From Candidatus Gastranaerophilales bacterium (lineage in GTDB: Bacteria > Cyanobacteriota > Vampirovibrionia > Gastranaerophilales > Gastranaerophilaceae), in assembly GCA_944325545.1 (NCBI GenBank), contig CALVAM010000018.1, positions 1 to 42,180 of the forward strand: a DNA stretch of 42,180 nucleotides, given 5' to 3'. Positions 32,177 to 40,509 of the stretch are shown here, in pieces. The first letter of the stretch is position 1. The number at the start of each line of letters is the position of its first letter. The notes beneath the pieces were generated by a model, which saw nothing but the letters and a program-made list of their open reading frames with translations, was not told where the DNA came from and ran no database searches. The translations under genes and the position numbers were made by a program.

Positions 32177-32418
32177 TATATCCCCCTTTCATTTATTAAA
32201 GTATCGTATATTTTATCAACCTTTTTATTTATATCAACTAATTGTTCTTTCATATTTCCAAATTCAGATTTAGTAATATAAACTTGAGCAACTTCACTTA
32301 AGATTTCACGATGTTTTTGCTCCAATTTTTCAGGTGTTACAAATAAGTTATATTGAAAAATAATTGCAAAACTCATTACAATAACAGGAAGATATTTATA
32401 AAAAATAAACTTATCCAT
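32176..32418 (-). CDS. small single-span membrane protein, possible holin or lysis accessory
   Basis: 80 residues from the ATG at 32418. One N-terminal transmembrane helix (about 8-26, LPVIVMSFAIIFQYNLFV) and a cytoplasmic or periplasmic helix with heptads (EKLEQKHREILSEVAQV, LVDINKKVDKIYDTL). Single-span plus coiled coil fits spanin-, XhlA- or class III holin-like accessory proteins. In T7-like phages a holin gene sits in the same place relative to the fibre. AGAGG lies 8 nt before the ATG. An upstream in-frame TTG is disfavoured. Role inferred from topology and position. Confidence 0.6.
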   Translation of the reverse strand: MDKFIFYKYLPVIVMSFAIIFQYNLFVTPEKLEQKHREILSEVAQVYITKSEFGNMKEQLVDINKKVDKIYDTLINERGI

Positions 32419-32432
32419 ACACAAAACCTCTT

Positions 32433-33056
32433 TTATAGTTTTGATCCAAATAAACTTACTAAATTACCTAATATATTTACTAACTGACCAGATGAAGCCA
32501 AATTATTGGAAATATTAGTTCCGGAACCATAATTAGTTGTGGTAGTCGCATTACCTGCACTTGTCTGAAGTGATTGATCTTGCATATCTGAAATAACACC
32601 ATAACCTTGTAAATAAGCATTTAATAAATTATTTAACATACTCGCACTGTTATTTTGTGATTCTGACAACAATTCATTAACATATGAAGATATCGAATTT
32701 GTTGCACTGTCCGATAAATTTTTATACATATCTGTCGCTTGAGAAGAGCGAACCATATTTCTGTTTGATAAAGGATTTATAATATTATTCTCCAGATTTT
32801 TCTGAGTCTCATTTGCAAGAGTACTTGCAAAACTATTTAATTTAGCTTGATTTGTTGTTGAATTCAAATTTGGGTTTAAATAATTATTCAACATTGAATC
32901 CATATTTTTATTAACAAAATTATAAATTGTATCAAATGCAGACCCTTGTACAAAAGAAGTTGTAGTTCCGGAATTATTTGTGGTTGCATTTGCATAAGGG
33001 TTAGATGTTGTAGTATTTCCATAAACCTTGGACGTAGTTTGTGAACTTTTTCCCAT
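32433..33056 (-). CDS. Asn/Ser/Thr-rich phage protein, possible ejection or tail protein
   Basis: 207 residues, unrecognised. The first 40 residues are low-complexity (YGNTTTSNPYANATTNNSG). The middle (about 45-160) is amphipathic helix (TIYNFVNKNMDSMLNNYLNP, ISSYVNELLSESQNNSASML). The end is again N/S/T/G rich with a hydrophobic VNILGNLVSLF. Helical, Asn-rich proteins next to tail-hub genes are often injected internal proteins; that is inference only. AAAGGA ribosome site. Confidence 0.6.
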   Translation of the reverse strand: MGKSSQTTSKVYGNTTTSNPYANATTNNSGTTTSFVQGSAFDTIYNFVNKNMDSMLNNYLNPNLNSTTNQAKLNSFASTLANETQKNLENNIINPLSNRNMVRSSQATDMYKNLSDSATNSISSYVNELLSESQNNSASMLNNLLNAYLQGYGVISDMQDQSLQTSAGNATTTTNYGSGTNISNNLASSGQLVNILGNLVSLFGSKL

Positions 33057-33072
33057 TTTTATATCCTTTCTT

Positions 33073-34617
33073 TTAAACTACTTTTAATTTAATCTTTTCA
33101 AATTCAATATTTCTTATACAAAAATCATCATCTTTATTCTTTGTAAAGAAAGTTATTTGTAATGTCTTAAAAAATGACGTTGGAAGTTTTTTTATTGTAT
33201 TAATATCTTTTACAGGATAAAACGAGTCATCCCAAAAACCTACATCATAATAAAGAGTATTTTTTAGAGATTTTGCTTTTATATATCTAGTTTTTGTTGT
33301 CATACTATTGTAATTCTTTGTATAATCTATATAAAAACTATTACTATAATTCATATCCAAACTAACTTTTGGCGGATAAGAAACTATTTTCATAGCATTT
33401 TCATAACCAAGATTTAACGGAGTACATTTATAATAAGATTCAATATATTCTCCATCAAATTCATTTGAAGAATACTCCTCATAAATTTTTTTACCAGCTG
33501 AATAAAGTACATTATTTATAATCCCAATACAATTTATTTTTTGAGATTTTCTCTTAATCCAACTCTTCCTCAAATAATCATATATAAGTATTGTTGAATA
33601 ATTAATATCATCATCAGGAATAAGCATCCAAACTTCATTTCTATCAGAGGTTACAACTGATAAAGTTTTAATATTCTTCAAAGAATCTTTACTAATTCCC
33701 AATAATTCTTCTTGTATATTAATAGCAATATTTTCTCCCAAAGTTTTATCACCATTAACTATTTGTTGAAAAGAAAAAATCCCTTTTTTAGTATCATCAT
33801 AAAAATATAATTCTGTACCGTGAAAAACTAAAGAATTATAACTTGCACATCCTCCGGGAGAATCATACGATTTAAAAAAAGTTGCATTATCATCATCTGT
33901 AGCTATTAAACAAGACGAATTAGAATGAAAAACTGCTAATGTTCCCAAATATGGATAAATTGCAGTAATTTTTTTTACAAATTCAATATAACCAGCTGAT
34001 GTTGATATTTCTGCAGAAGATGTTGAAAAATCAAAGATGTTTTCTTGTTGAGAATACCATAAAATATGTTCATTAAAAACCCAAAGCCTTCCTGCATATA
34101 TTACAATCCCTAGTCCTTTTACATCTCTTTCATCCATATCTTTCAAATTCATCATCCGAACTTCGTCAAGTTCACCTTCTTCATTATAATTATTTATTTC
34201 AATTGCTAACATTTCTTCTGAATTAGAAAAAACCCATAAATCTGACCAACCCTGAGCAGCATCTGTTGCACAGGATTGACCGGTTAAACTTAATCCCTCA
34301 ACTTTTAAAGTCAATAAATTAGCACTTCTTTGAAATAAGTAAATTTTTCCTTCTTCTGAATTTTCTGTATGAACAAAAAAATAAGATTTACCTTTTTGAA
34401 TACTTTCAAATATATTTATAACAATTTCATCCTCAGGTATTAAATCACAAACAGAAACATTTCCTTTTGTTGTTCTTATTCCAACTCCTGAATTAATTCC
34501 TGTTGCAAATAATTCAACATTTTGAATATCTGATGCTGTTATTACTGATGATGAATATAATGAAGAAGTTCGATTAATACCGGAAAAATTATTACATATT
34601 AATCCCGTTGTTTGCAT
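33073..34617 (-). CDS. beta-propeller tail protein (P22 gp10 / tail-tubular-B-like)
   Basis: 514 residues of predicted beta-propeller. Landmarks shared with packaged-DNA stabilisation and tail nozzle proteins: NRTSSLYSSSVITASDIQN near the start, AAQGWSDLWVFSNSEE, AGRLWVFNEHILWYSQQEN, the SPGGCASYNSLVFHGTELYF block with FYDDTKKGIFSF, and IYDYLRKSWIKR. Such proteins plug the portal-adaptor channel and form the short tail of podoviruses. The very strong AGGAAGGAGAGG site precedes the ATG. Directly upstream lies the plus-strand small gene, so a promoter for this half of the operon may lie in 34618-34771, although none is clear. Confidence 0.78.
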   Translation of the reverse strand: MQTTGLICNNFSGINRTSSLYSSSVITASDIQNVELFATGINSGVGIRTTKGNVSVCDLIPEDEIVINIFESIQKGKSYFFVHTENSEEGKIYLFQRSANLLTLKVEGLSLTGQSCATDAAQGWSDLWVFSNSEEMLAIEINNYNEEGELDEVRMMNLKDMDERDVKGLGIVIYAGRLWVFNEHILWYSQQENIFDFSTSSAEISTSAGYIEFVKKITAIYPYLGTLAVFHSNSSCLIATDDDNATFFKSYDSPGGCASYNSLVFHGTELYFYDDTKKGIFSFQQIVNGDKTLGENIAINIQEELLGISKDSLKNIKTLSVVTSDRNEVWMLIPDDDINYSTILIYDYLRKSWIKRKSQKINCIGIINNVLYSAGKKIYEEYSSNEFDGEYIESYYKCTPLNLGYENAMKIVSYPPKVSLDMNYSNSFYIDYTKNYNSMTTKTRYIKAKSLKNTLYYDVGFWDDSFYPVKDINTIKKLPTSFFKTLQITFFTKNKDDDFCIRNIEFEKIKLKVV

Positions 34618-34771
34618 TGCCTCTCCTTCCTAAAATATGTTGATTTTTATTACAAATTTTTTAATTTCTTATTTGCGATTTTACATTTCTTAATAAATTT
34701 AATTAAAAAAAGCAATTTTTAAATAAGTAAATACTTTATATATACATAAGAGATATTTAAGGAGTAAGAAG

Positions 34772-35065
34772 ATGAATTTATTTACAAAACCTGAAGTAAC
34801 AACAGAAGAAATGAATTCAATAAAAGACTTTTTTGCAGAGTTTGATAAAGAAGTCGAAACAGTAACTCCGGAGGAAGCAAGTAAAGAAACTTCTGTTACA
34901 AAATATATCTCTTCATTAGTAACATCTTGTTATCAAAAATCAGTTGAGGATATTGCAAATACAAAAATTGGTAATAAAGTAGTTAGAAAAAGAAATTTAC
35001 AACAAGTAATGAGAGAATCATTTTTCTATGGTTCAAACAGATTTGGAAATAATTTTATCGCATAA
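34772..35065 (+). CDS. small opposite-strand gene inside the phage cassette (moron-like)
   Basis: 97 residues, unrecognised. Acidic N-terminal half (MNLFTKPEVTTEEMNSIKDF, then FDKEVETVTPEEASKE) and basic C-terminal half (IGNKVVRKRNLQQVMRESFF). No membrane or signal segment. It has a strong AAGGAG site and its own intrinsic terminator and lies between two blocks of genes on the other strand. That is the layout of a moron: an independently transcribed gene carried in a late operon and often expressed in the lysogen. No homology-based function can be given. It is a real gene rather than a shadow because no minus-strand gene covers it. Confidence 0.75.
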   Translation: MNLFTKPEVTTEEMNSIKDFFAEFDKEVETVTPEEASKETSVTKYISSLVTSCYQKSVEDIANTKIGNKVVRKRNLQQVMRESFFYGSNRFGNNFIA

Positions 35066-35117
35066 AACACATCTCTTATATAATCTTACTTACATCTTAC
35101 ATCTTACAAAAATTTTT

Positions 35118-35141
35118 AGTCCCGATTAGGGACTTTTTTTT
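35118..35141 (+). terminator. intrinsic terminator of the moron-like gene
   Basis: AGTCCC-GATTA-GGGACT (35118-35134) followed by eight T residues. It is a good terminator for the plus strand. Read on the minus strand the hairpin is followed by only five T in mixed sequence, so late-operon transcripts may pass. Confidence 0.9.
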
Positions 35142-35143
35142 GC

Positions 35144-35803
35144 TTAAAGCTTAACGATTTTATCTTGCCCCACCCCCTTAGAATACTTTACTAATTGTCT
35201 ATAATATATTTTTGATTGTTTTTTATAAGCAGAATAGTTTTCATCAGATTCAGAGGCAATAGAATTAAGCATAGCACGAGAAATTACTGCATTTTGAAAA
35301 ATTTCTTCCAAATGAACCGGAATATTCACAATATCAGTATCATTTTTTAAACTAAAAATTTCATCTCCTTCAGAATTTTCTCCGATTGCTAATGTAATAT
35401 ATTCTATTGTAATTATTAATTTCTCAGTTGGAATTGGATTTAAAATCAGTTTATTATTTTTTATTGAAAATTCTTTTGGCAGACCAAATTTTACAGAAAT
35501 ATCATTCGGATTTTTTATAAATTTTAAAGCTTCTAAGCCTATTTTTACCATATATTCATTATTTGAATTTTTTAAAATAATTCCTGAAGGTAAATCGTAA
35601 GAATCTATTTTAGGTACTGTAAAAATAATATGAGTTCTTTCTCTAAAATTAAAAGGATAAGAATACAAAATTTCTTGAATTGCTTTATTAAGAGAAATCA
35701 CAAGAGAGTTTTCAAATTCTTCTTGAGACGTTGCATCATTATCATACATAGACCATTCTTGAGTTGCTGCAGTATTATATAAATCTAACAAAGTTATTGT
35801 CAT
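35144..35803 (-). CDS. head-tail adaptor (T7 gp11 / P22 gp4-like)
   Basis: 219 residues from the ATG at 35803. Starts TITLLDLYNTAATQEWSMYD and includes NKAIQEILYSYPFNFRERT, YDLPSGI, the strand KLILNPIPTEKLIITIEYIT and the helical end EEIFQNAVISRAMLNSIASE ... YYRQLVKYS. This order (helix, PF..R, YDLP, P.P, ..LP.. helix) is that of podovirus tail-tubular-A/adaptor proteins that ring the portal. Start moved from 35842 because AAAGGAGATAATT lies just before the later ATG and the longer form would overlap the lysozyme gene. Confidence 0.75.
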   Translation of the reverse strand: MTITLLDLYNTAATQEWSMYDNDATSQEEFENSLVISLNKAIQEILYSYPFNFRERTHIIFTVPKIDSYDLPSGIILKNSNNEYMVKIGLEALKFIKNPNDISVKFGLPKEFSIKNNKLILNPIPTEKLIITIEYITLAIGENSEGDEIFSLKNDTDIVNIPVHLEEIFQNAVISRAMLNSIASESDENYSAYKKQSKIYYRQLVKYSKGVGQDKIVKL

Positions 35804-35816
35804 AATTATCTCCTTT

Positions 35817-36317
35817 TTAATCACAAATTTGTGATACATCATAATCTATAAATTTTTTCATATATTCTTCTATAGAAGTTCCAAAACCATCTTTTAAACA
35901 AATTTTTCCATCTGATTTAAGATATTTTAAAACTGATGAAGCACCCTTTAAATGTGCACCGGCTAATGTTGAAGATTGAGTAATTTTGAAATTATTGATA
36001 AATTTCCCAATAAAAGATTTTATCCCTAAAGCTTTTAAATGCCTCCATTGACATTTAAGGAATTCAATTTCGGCTTTATCTTGAACTTGTGGATTACTTA
36101 AAAAATCGTTTAACGAATTTATTCCATCTTTTCCTAGAAATTTTCCACTCCAATCATTATTGTATATTTTTGAATCTTTTTTATAATAACCACAATCTAT
36201 AAGAGCAGCTTCACCCATTTGATATTTCCCAATATATCCAAATTTGTTTATTGATTTATAATTCCCTCCTGACTCTCTTAAAGATAAATCATTTATAAAC
36301 TCTTTTAAGCTTTTCAT
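35817..36317 (-). CDS. lysozyme-like peptidoglycan-degrading enzyme
   Basis: 166 residues. LSLRESGGNYKSINKFGYIG, then KYQMGEAAL, is the catalytic glutamate region (E15) of transglycosylase/lysozyme-fold proteins, followed by D in NNDWSGKFLGKDGI and the late GAHLKGASSVLKYL helix. Related phage and bacterial proteins hydrolyse glycan strands. No signal peptide or membrane segment, so it needs a holin or acts as a virion-associated enzyme that opens the wall at infection; its place between capsid and adaptor genes suggests the latter. Its start overlaps the upstream small gene by 4 nt. Confidence 0.78.
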   Translation of the reverse strand: MKSLKEFINDLSLRESGGNYKSINKFGYIGKYQMGEAALIDCGYYKKDSKIYNNDWSGKFLGKDGINSLNDFLSNPQVQDKAEIEFLKCQWRHLKALGIKSFIGKFINNFKITQSSTLAGAHLKGASSVLKYLKSDGKICLKDGFGTSIEEYMKKFIDYDVSQICD

Positions 36318-36535
36318 GATTTTTTTCTACCTCTTTTTTTAGGGGTATCAAGAACTTTAGATAAAATAGATTTATCGTTCAAAGAGGTTATTTCATCTTC
36401 AATTTTATCTTTAAATTTAATTCCATCTTTTTCTAATATTAAATAATCATTAGGAAATTTTTCTTTCAAATCTTCTGCAACAATTTGGGGTAAAGTAAAA
36501 ATATGACCAGTTTTTAAATATTTAATTTTATACAT
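36314..36535 (-). CDS. small basic phage protein, function unknown
   Basis: 73 residues. YKIKYLKTGHIFTLPQIVAE, then DLKEKFPNDYLILEKD, forms a small alpha/beta unit of a type repeatedly found in phage structural clusters; the tail TPKKRGRKKS is strongly basic and could touch DNA. Not recognised beyond that. AAGAGGT ribosome site; overlaps the lysozyme gene start by 4 nt, so they are coupled. Confidence 0.65.
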   Translation of the reverse strand: MYKIKYLKTGHIFTLPQIVAEDLKEKFPNDYLILEKDGIKFKDKIEDEITSLNDKSILSKVLDTPKKRGRKKS

Positions 36536-36593
36536 TTATACCTCTTTTGTGTTTACAAAATTCAGGGAAGAAAATCTTCCCTGAAATACAAAA

Positions 36594-36980
36594 TTAAGCC
36601 ACTTCTCTAACGCCAGCCCATTTAGCAATCGCATAAATTGAGCCAGAGAAACCTGCCGCAAAATCTAAATCTAAAGAGCCATCTGCTTTTTCAAACCTTG
36701 ATAAATCTTGAAGTTGAATAGCAGAAATTCCTTCAGGCAATTCTATTACAATATCACCTAGCATAGAATTTGGATAAGCTTCGCCAGCTTTTACTGTTAA
36801 TAAAGAACTGGATGCTGTGTTATCAATAACTATAAATAAAGAATTGTTTTTGTTTGAAAATGCATCTGCAATGGTAATACCATTAGCTTGAGTAACGGTT
36901 TGTTTTTCGATACCAATATTTGCAATTGATTCTGTATGATCTAGGGTTGGGTATTGTACATTTATAATATCTCTTACCAT
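36594..36980 (-). CDS. putative capsid decoration protein
   Basis: 128 residues, predicted all-beta. Blocks: NIGIEKQTVTQANGITIADA, NSLFIVIDNTASSSLLTVKA, GEAYPNSMLGDIVIELPEGI and LDFAAGFSGSIYAIAKW. These match the general pattern of head-decoration or head-fibre proteins (T..NGV.I.DA.., FI.V.NT....TVT). It is 22 nt after the major capsid gene, where decoration proteins are usually encoded. AGAAAGGA ribosome site. Function inferred from pattern plus position. Confidence 0.65.
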   Translation of the reverse strand: MVRDIINVQYPTLDHTESIANIGIEKQTVTQANGITIADAFSNKNNSLFIVIDNTASSSLLTVKAGEAYPNSMLGDIVIELPEGISAIQLQDLSRFEKADGSLDLDFAAGFSGSIYAIAKWAGVREVA

Positions 36981-37002
36981 AATAAATCCTTTCTTAATTC
37001 AA

Positions 37003-37896
37003 TTATGCGATAGTTAATTTAGCAGAAACTTTTACAGTACCTAAATAATCTGCTCTTGGGGCACCTACTCCGAATAAACCATACCCTTTATAGCAAGTAT
37101 TAAAATTCTTTTCAGGAGTATAATAAGTTGTATTCAAATCAGAAGATATTCCACCAGCTAAAGTTTTATCTTTTACACCGAATAATGGGTAGAATACTCC
37201 ATCTTCCGGTTGAGCAATATTATTTGAAACAAGAATTTCCCAACCGCAAAGATTTCCAATATAACCTTTTTTGATTTCTTCTTTGCCTGATTCAGTATAT
37301 TTTAATTCATCTAACTTTCCTAAATAGAATTGATATTCAGGAGGAATTACACAAACCATAGAACCATCAATCCAATTTGTATGTCCTTTACCATCACCTC
37401 TTTGAAATTTAGCTTGCATGTATGCAAAAATATCTTTAGCATTTTCAGGAGTTAAAGTGATAGCTTCTCCTTCATTATCAAGATAATGTCCGGCTCTAGT
37501 GTATAAATTAGCATAAGCAGTATCAACAGCTGCTGCAAATTGTTTGATTGCATCATTAGTATAGTCTTTTGCTAACTCAACTTGTGATTCTGGACTATCA
37601 GCAGAGCCTTGTAACATTTTTTCTTCCATTTCTGACAATTCAAAATGGAACGCTTTTCCTCTGTCAATTTTTACTTTGCAAGTAGAAATTGTAGCGGCTT
37701 CTGCTGTTGGTAAATCTCCGCCATCATAATCAAATAATGTAACCAATCCTGGCATAGTAACATCAACTTCATCACCTTTGTTTATATGATTTTTCATTTC
37801 TGAATGTGCTAATTTACCAATGACTAATTCATTGTAAAAATGTTTGTTAAAAGCTTTAGTAAATGCATTTACAATCATTTGTTTTGTTGTTGTCAT
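37003..37896 (-). CDS. major capsid protein
   Basis: 297 residues, compact HK97-fold size. Landmarks: N-terminal arm KQMIVNAFTKAFNKHFYNEL, strand GDEVDVTMPGLVTLFDYDGG, helix VELAKDYTNDAIKQFAAAVD, P-domain strands with WIDGSMVCVIPPEYQFYLGK, and LCGWEILVSNNI then YKGYGLFGVGAPRADYLGTV. Its place after a scaffold gene and before the decoration gene agrees. Forms the icosahedral shell. There is no fused protease or long delta domain, so the separate scaffold is needed. AGAAAGGA ribosome site. Confidence 0.88.
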   Translation of the reverse strand: MTTTKQMIVNAFTKAFNKHFYNELVIGKLAHSEMKNHINKGDEVDVTMPGLVTLFDYDGGDLPTAEAATISTCKVKIDRGKAFHFELSEMEEKMLQGSADSPESQVELAKDYTNDAIKQFAAAVDTAYANLYTRAGHYLDNEGEAITLTPENAKDIFAYMQAKFQRGDGKGHTNWIDGSMVCVIPPEYQFYLGKLDELKYTESGKEEIKKGYIGNLCGWEILVSNNIAQPEDGVFYPLFGVKDKTLAGGISSDLNTTYYTPEKNFNTCYKGYGLFGVGAPRADYLGTVKVSAKLTIA

Positions 37897-37917
37897 AAAC
37901 TTTTTCCTTTCTAATTT

Positions 37918-38523
37918 TTAAATTAATCTTTCAAGAAGTTCGTCAACTTCTTTAGGAGTCATTTCATCAAGCCGTTTTTTAGGCGGTTCAAAAGAATTGG
38001 TATTATTTTTTTCAAATCCCATTGAATTAACAATTTTTTGAGTTTCATCTTGAGCAGAACGATTTTTATCGTGAGCAAAAATTCTTGAAGATACATAACC
38101 TTCTATTAAGTTAATAAATTTATCTGCATCAAGATTTTTTCCAAGAGCAAGGTAAGCTTGCTTATACATTTCTCTAAATGAAGGATCTTGAAAATATTGT
38201 GGGGTATTATATTTTCTGGCGATTTCCTGTAATTCATTTGAAGCATTTTTTATCTTCTCTTCTTTTGCCCACGCTTCTTTTATTAAATTGATTGCAGAAG
38301 CGTTTTGTCTTAATTCTCCCAGTTCTTGTGATTGAACACCTTGATGTTTTTCAAGCTCTTGATAAGCTTTAGAAAGTTCTTCGACTGATTTAAATTTCCC
38401 TAAAATAAGTTCACTTGAAGGGGTTTGGTTTTCAACTTGTCCTTCTTCTTTGTTAATACTTGAGTTATCAAGTTTAACTTCACTTGGCTCTTGTACTAAT
38501 TCTTTTTCTTGAATTTCTTCCAT
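37918..38523 (-). CDS. capsid scaffolding protein
   Basis: 201 residues, acidic N-terminus (EEIQEKELVQEPSEVKLD) and highly helical, charged body. LGKFKSVEELSKAYQELEKH is the typical scaffold/capsid-assembly start motif (GKFKS.EEL..AY..LE). The tail EPPKKRLDEMTPKEVDELLE is the likely capsid-binding end. Scaffold proteins shape the procapsid and leave or are degraded before DNA entry. Located between portal and capsid genes as expected. AGAAAGGA ribosome site. Confidence 0.85.
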   Translation of the reverse strand: MEEIQEKELVQEPSEVKLDNSSINKEEGQVENQTPSSELILGKFKSVEELSKAYQELEKHQGVQSQELGELRQNASAINLIKEAWAKEEKIKNASNELQEIARKYNTPQYFQDPSFREMYKQAYLALGKNLDADKFINLIEGYVSSRIFAHDKNRSAQDETQKIVNSMGFEKNNTNSFEPPKKRLDEMTPKEVDELLERLI

Positions 38524-38534
38524 AAAAATCCTTT

Positions 38535-40400
38535 CTAATTTTCTTGATTATTATTTTTAATCTCAGCATTTTTTACATCAGGTAAAATATTTTCTAAATT
38601 TTTGGAATTTTCTTGAAGTTGTTGTCCTTGTAAAACTTTACCTAAATTTTCTAAAATACCTGGATCTAATTGATTGATATTATTTTGAGGGACTTCACCT
38701 AAAAATCTTTCAGGATTATCCACCCCTTTTTGTTCGAAATACCAAATAAATATTTCTTGAATATTTAAAGGAATTAAAGACGCAAATCTTTCTATTGATT
38801 GAACAACCAAATCTGCTTGTTCTGATTTTTGAGCAGTCATTGAAGAATCTGAATAAGTATATTTATAATCACCTTGTCTTACAAAATCATCTACTTCAAT
38901 AATCTCTTGCTTATTGTCTTTATTAATAAAAAAGGTTTCAATTCCTGATTTAAAATCTGCACATAACTTTGCAACTTTTTCTACACTTGGGATAATCAAA
39001 TCTTGATTTATCGTATCTACTAGCATAGAAAGTCTAATCATTTGCCCTTGCGTTTTAGTATTAATTTCAGTTGCCGTTTTTGATGCAGTATATTCAACAG
39101 CCCCAATCATATTTGGGAAAATTCCTGAAACTTCTGCCATTAAATCATTTAAAAATGTAATATCTTCCATAAAAACATTTGAATTAAACGTAAATTGTTT
39201 AAATGCAGCATTAGGAGAGAGATTGTCACCGTATTCAATGATTTTTCCGGGATAAAGAGTAATTTCGTCTTCATCAAAGAAACCTTCCGGAGCTAAAAGA
39301 GGAGGATTTTCATTTAGAGTTTGTAAGTTACAAGTCCTATTCATAAGCTCTTCTTGGAAATGAGCGAGCGATAAAATTGAATATAAAGGACTAATTCCTC
39401 TCTTAGAGTCAGGATCAGTAATAAAAGCTCCGTAAGAAAACGGATTTATTAATCTTTCATTTTTTTCAAAAGCTACTAAGTATTTTCTGGCAACAATCAC
39501 AGCGTGCCAGTTCTTTAATAAAGTTCCGTCAGGAAGCTTTAAATCTCCCCAATGTTCAAGAACTTCTATAGTTCCGCCTTTGATAACATCTTGGGGATTG
39601 TTTTTATAATTAGTATCAGAATCTTTTATTAAAGCATTAATTTCTTTAGCTTCCTCTTCTGAAATTTTATAATATTGATTAGTTATAATTTCTTGCGGAG
39701 TTTTATATGTTCTATAAATTTTAGGACAATTATCCCAGTTATCTTTTTGCGAAGAATCAAAAACTAAATCTGCAGGATTAACAGAGTAGACAAAAGGATT
39801 ATCGTAAATCTTTTTAGTATCTGTCCAATAATTTTTCCCTTTAGAAATTGCTTCTAATATTCTGGGTAATTTATTTACATCCTGAAAAAACAGGTTTTGA
39901 AAAAACTCTATCGGACGTCTATATTCTTCATAATTCTTTTTCCAAGCAGTAAAAGAAATTAATTCACCATATAATAAAGCGTTATCGATAATTTGATCAC
40001 AAGTTTTTTGGAACTCCATTTTTTCAAAAATGTCAACCAACATGGCTTTTTGTTTGTTTGACGCATTGTTGGAATCGTGATTTTCTCCACTGACATCAAA
40101 CATAGAATTAACGTTCGCATAAGTATTTCTCCAAATAAAAGCTTTAAGCGTTTGATAAAACATAAAAGTTTTACACATTTTAATTTTGGCTTTCCATTTT
40201 TGAGTCTTGTCAGAAATAGATTTAAAATCATTTTTAAAAAAGATTTCATTGGCGAGTTCAGACGCCATTTCTAAATTCTTAGAGCGAGCAGAATTCAGTG
40301 AAACAAATTTTGAGCTAATTCTTTTAACGAGATTAGCTTCTTCACTAGGGTTGAGTTTTTTAGTTGAATTATCTTTTTCAATAATGTACTCAAAAGACAT
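38535..40400 (-). CDS. portal protein
   Basis: 621 residues, within the podovirus portal range. Seen: helical start (NLVKRISSKFVSLNSARSKN), KWKAKIKMCKTFMFYQTLKA, the wing region with YSVNPADLVFDSSQKDNWDN, HWGDLKLPDGTLLKNWHAVI, the crown-side INPFSYGAFITDPDSKRGIS, and the long clip/stem helices FLNDLMAEVSGIFPNMIG and SKTATEINTKTQGQMIRLS. The dodecameric portal nucleates the head and is the DNA channel. First structural gene of the cassette. Ribosome site GGAAAGGAT; a short hairpin (40414-40427) sits just upstream. Confidence 0.85.
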   Translation of the reverse strand: MSFEYIIEKDNSTKKLNPSEEANLVKRISSKFVSLNSARSKNLEMASELANEIFFKNDFKSISDKTQKWKAKIKMCKTFMFYQTLKAFIWRNTYANVNSMFDVSGENHDSNNASNKQKAMLVDIFEKMEFQKTCDQIIDNALLYGELISFTAWKKNYEEYRRPIEFFQNLFFQDVNKLPRILEAISKGKNYWTDTKKIYDNPFVYSVNPADLVFDSSQKDNWDNCPKIYRTYKTPQEIITNQYYKISEEEAKEINALIKDSDTNYKNNPQDVIKGGTIEVLEHWGDLKLPDGTLLKNWHAVIVARKYLVAFEKNERLINPFSYGAFITDPDSKRGISPLYSILSLAHFQEELMNRTCNLQTLNENPPLLAPEGFFDEDEITLYPGKIIEYGDNLSPNAAFKQFTFNSNVFMEDITFLNDLMAEVSGIFPNMIGAVEYTASKTATEINTKTQGQMIRLSMLVDTINQDLIIPSVEKVAKLCADFKSGIETFFINKDNKQEIIEVDDFVRQGDYKYTYSDSSMTAQKSEQADLVVQSIERFASLIPLNIQEIFIWYFEQKGVDNPERFLGEVPQNNINQLDPGILENLGKVLQGQQLQENSKNLENILPDVKNAEIKNNNQEN

Positions 40401-40413
40401 ACCTATCCTTTCC

Positions 40414-40427
40414 GGAGCTGTAGCTCC
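40414..40427 (-). promoter_or_regulatory. short hairpin in the portal mRNA leader
   Basis: GGAGC-TGTA-GCTCC, directly before the portal ribosome site. A 5-6 bp GC-rich stem that could mark a processed mRNA end or hinder initiation. Confidence 0.4.
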
Positions 40428-40452
40428 AATTTGCGAATACTTAACAATACAA

Positions 40453-40483
40453 AACCTCAGCTTGAGAGATAAAATCTGAGGTT
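40453..40483 (-). terminator. hairpin between the GNAT gene and the portal gene
   Basis: AACCTCAG / CTGAGGTT (40453-40460, 40476-40483) with a 15-nt loop; the minus-strand 3' side reads TTGTATTG, a weak T-tract. Could be a leaky terminator limiting read-through from the GNAT gene into the late operon. Confidence 0.5.
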
Positions 40484-40509
40484 AATTATTCACTACTTAA
40501 ATAAAATGA

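Noticed and set aside
39959..40274. Extra ORFs on both strands within the portal gene
   Set aside because: Covered fully by the portal reading frame; no ribosome sites.
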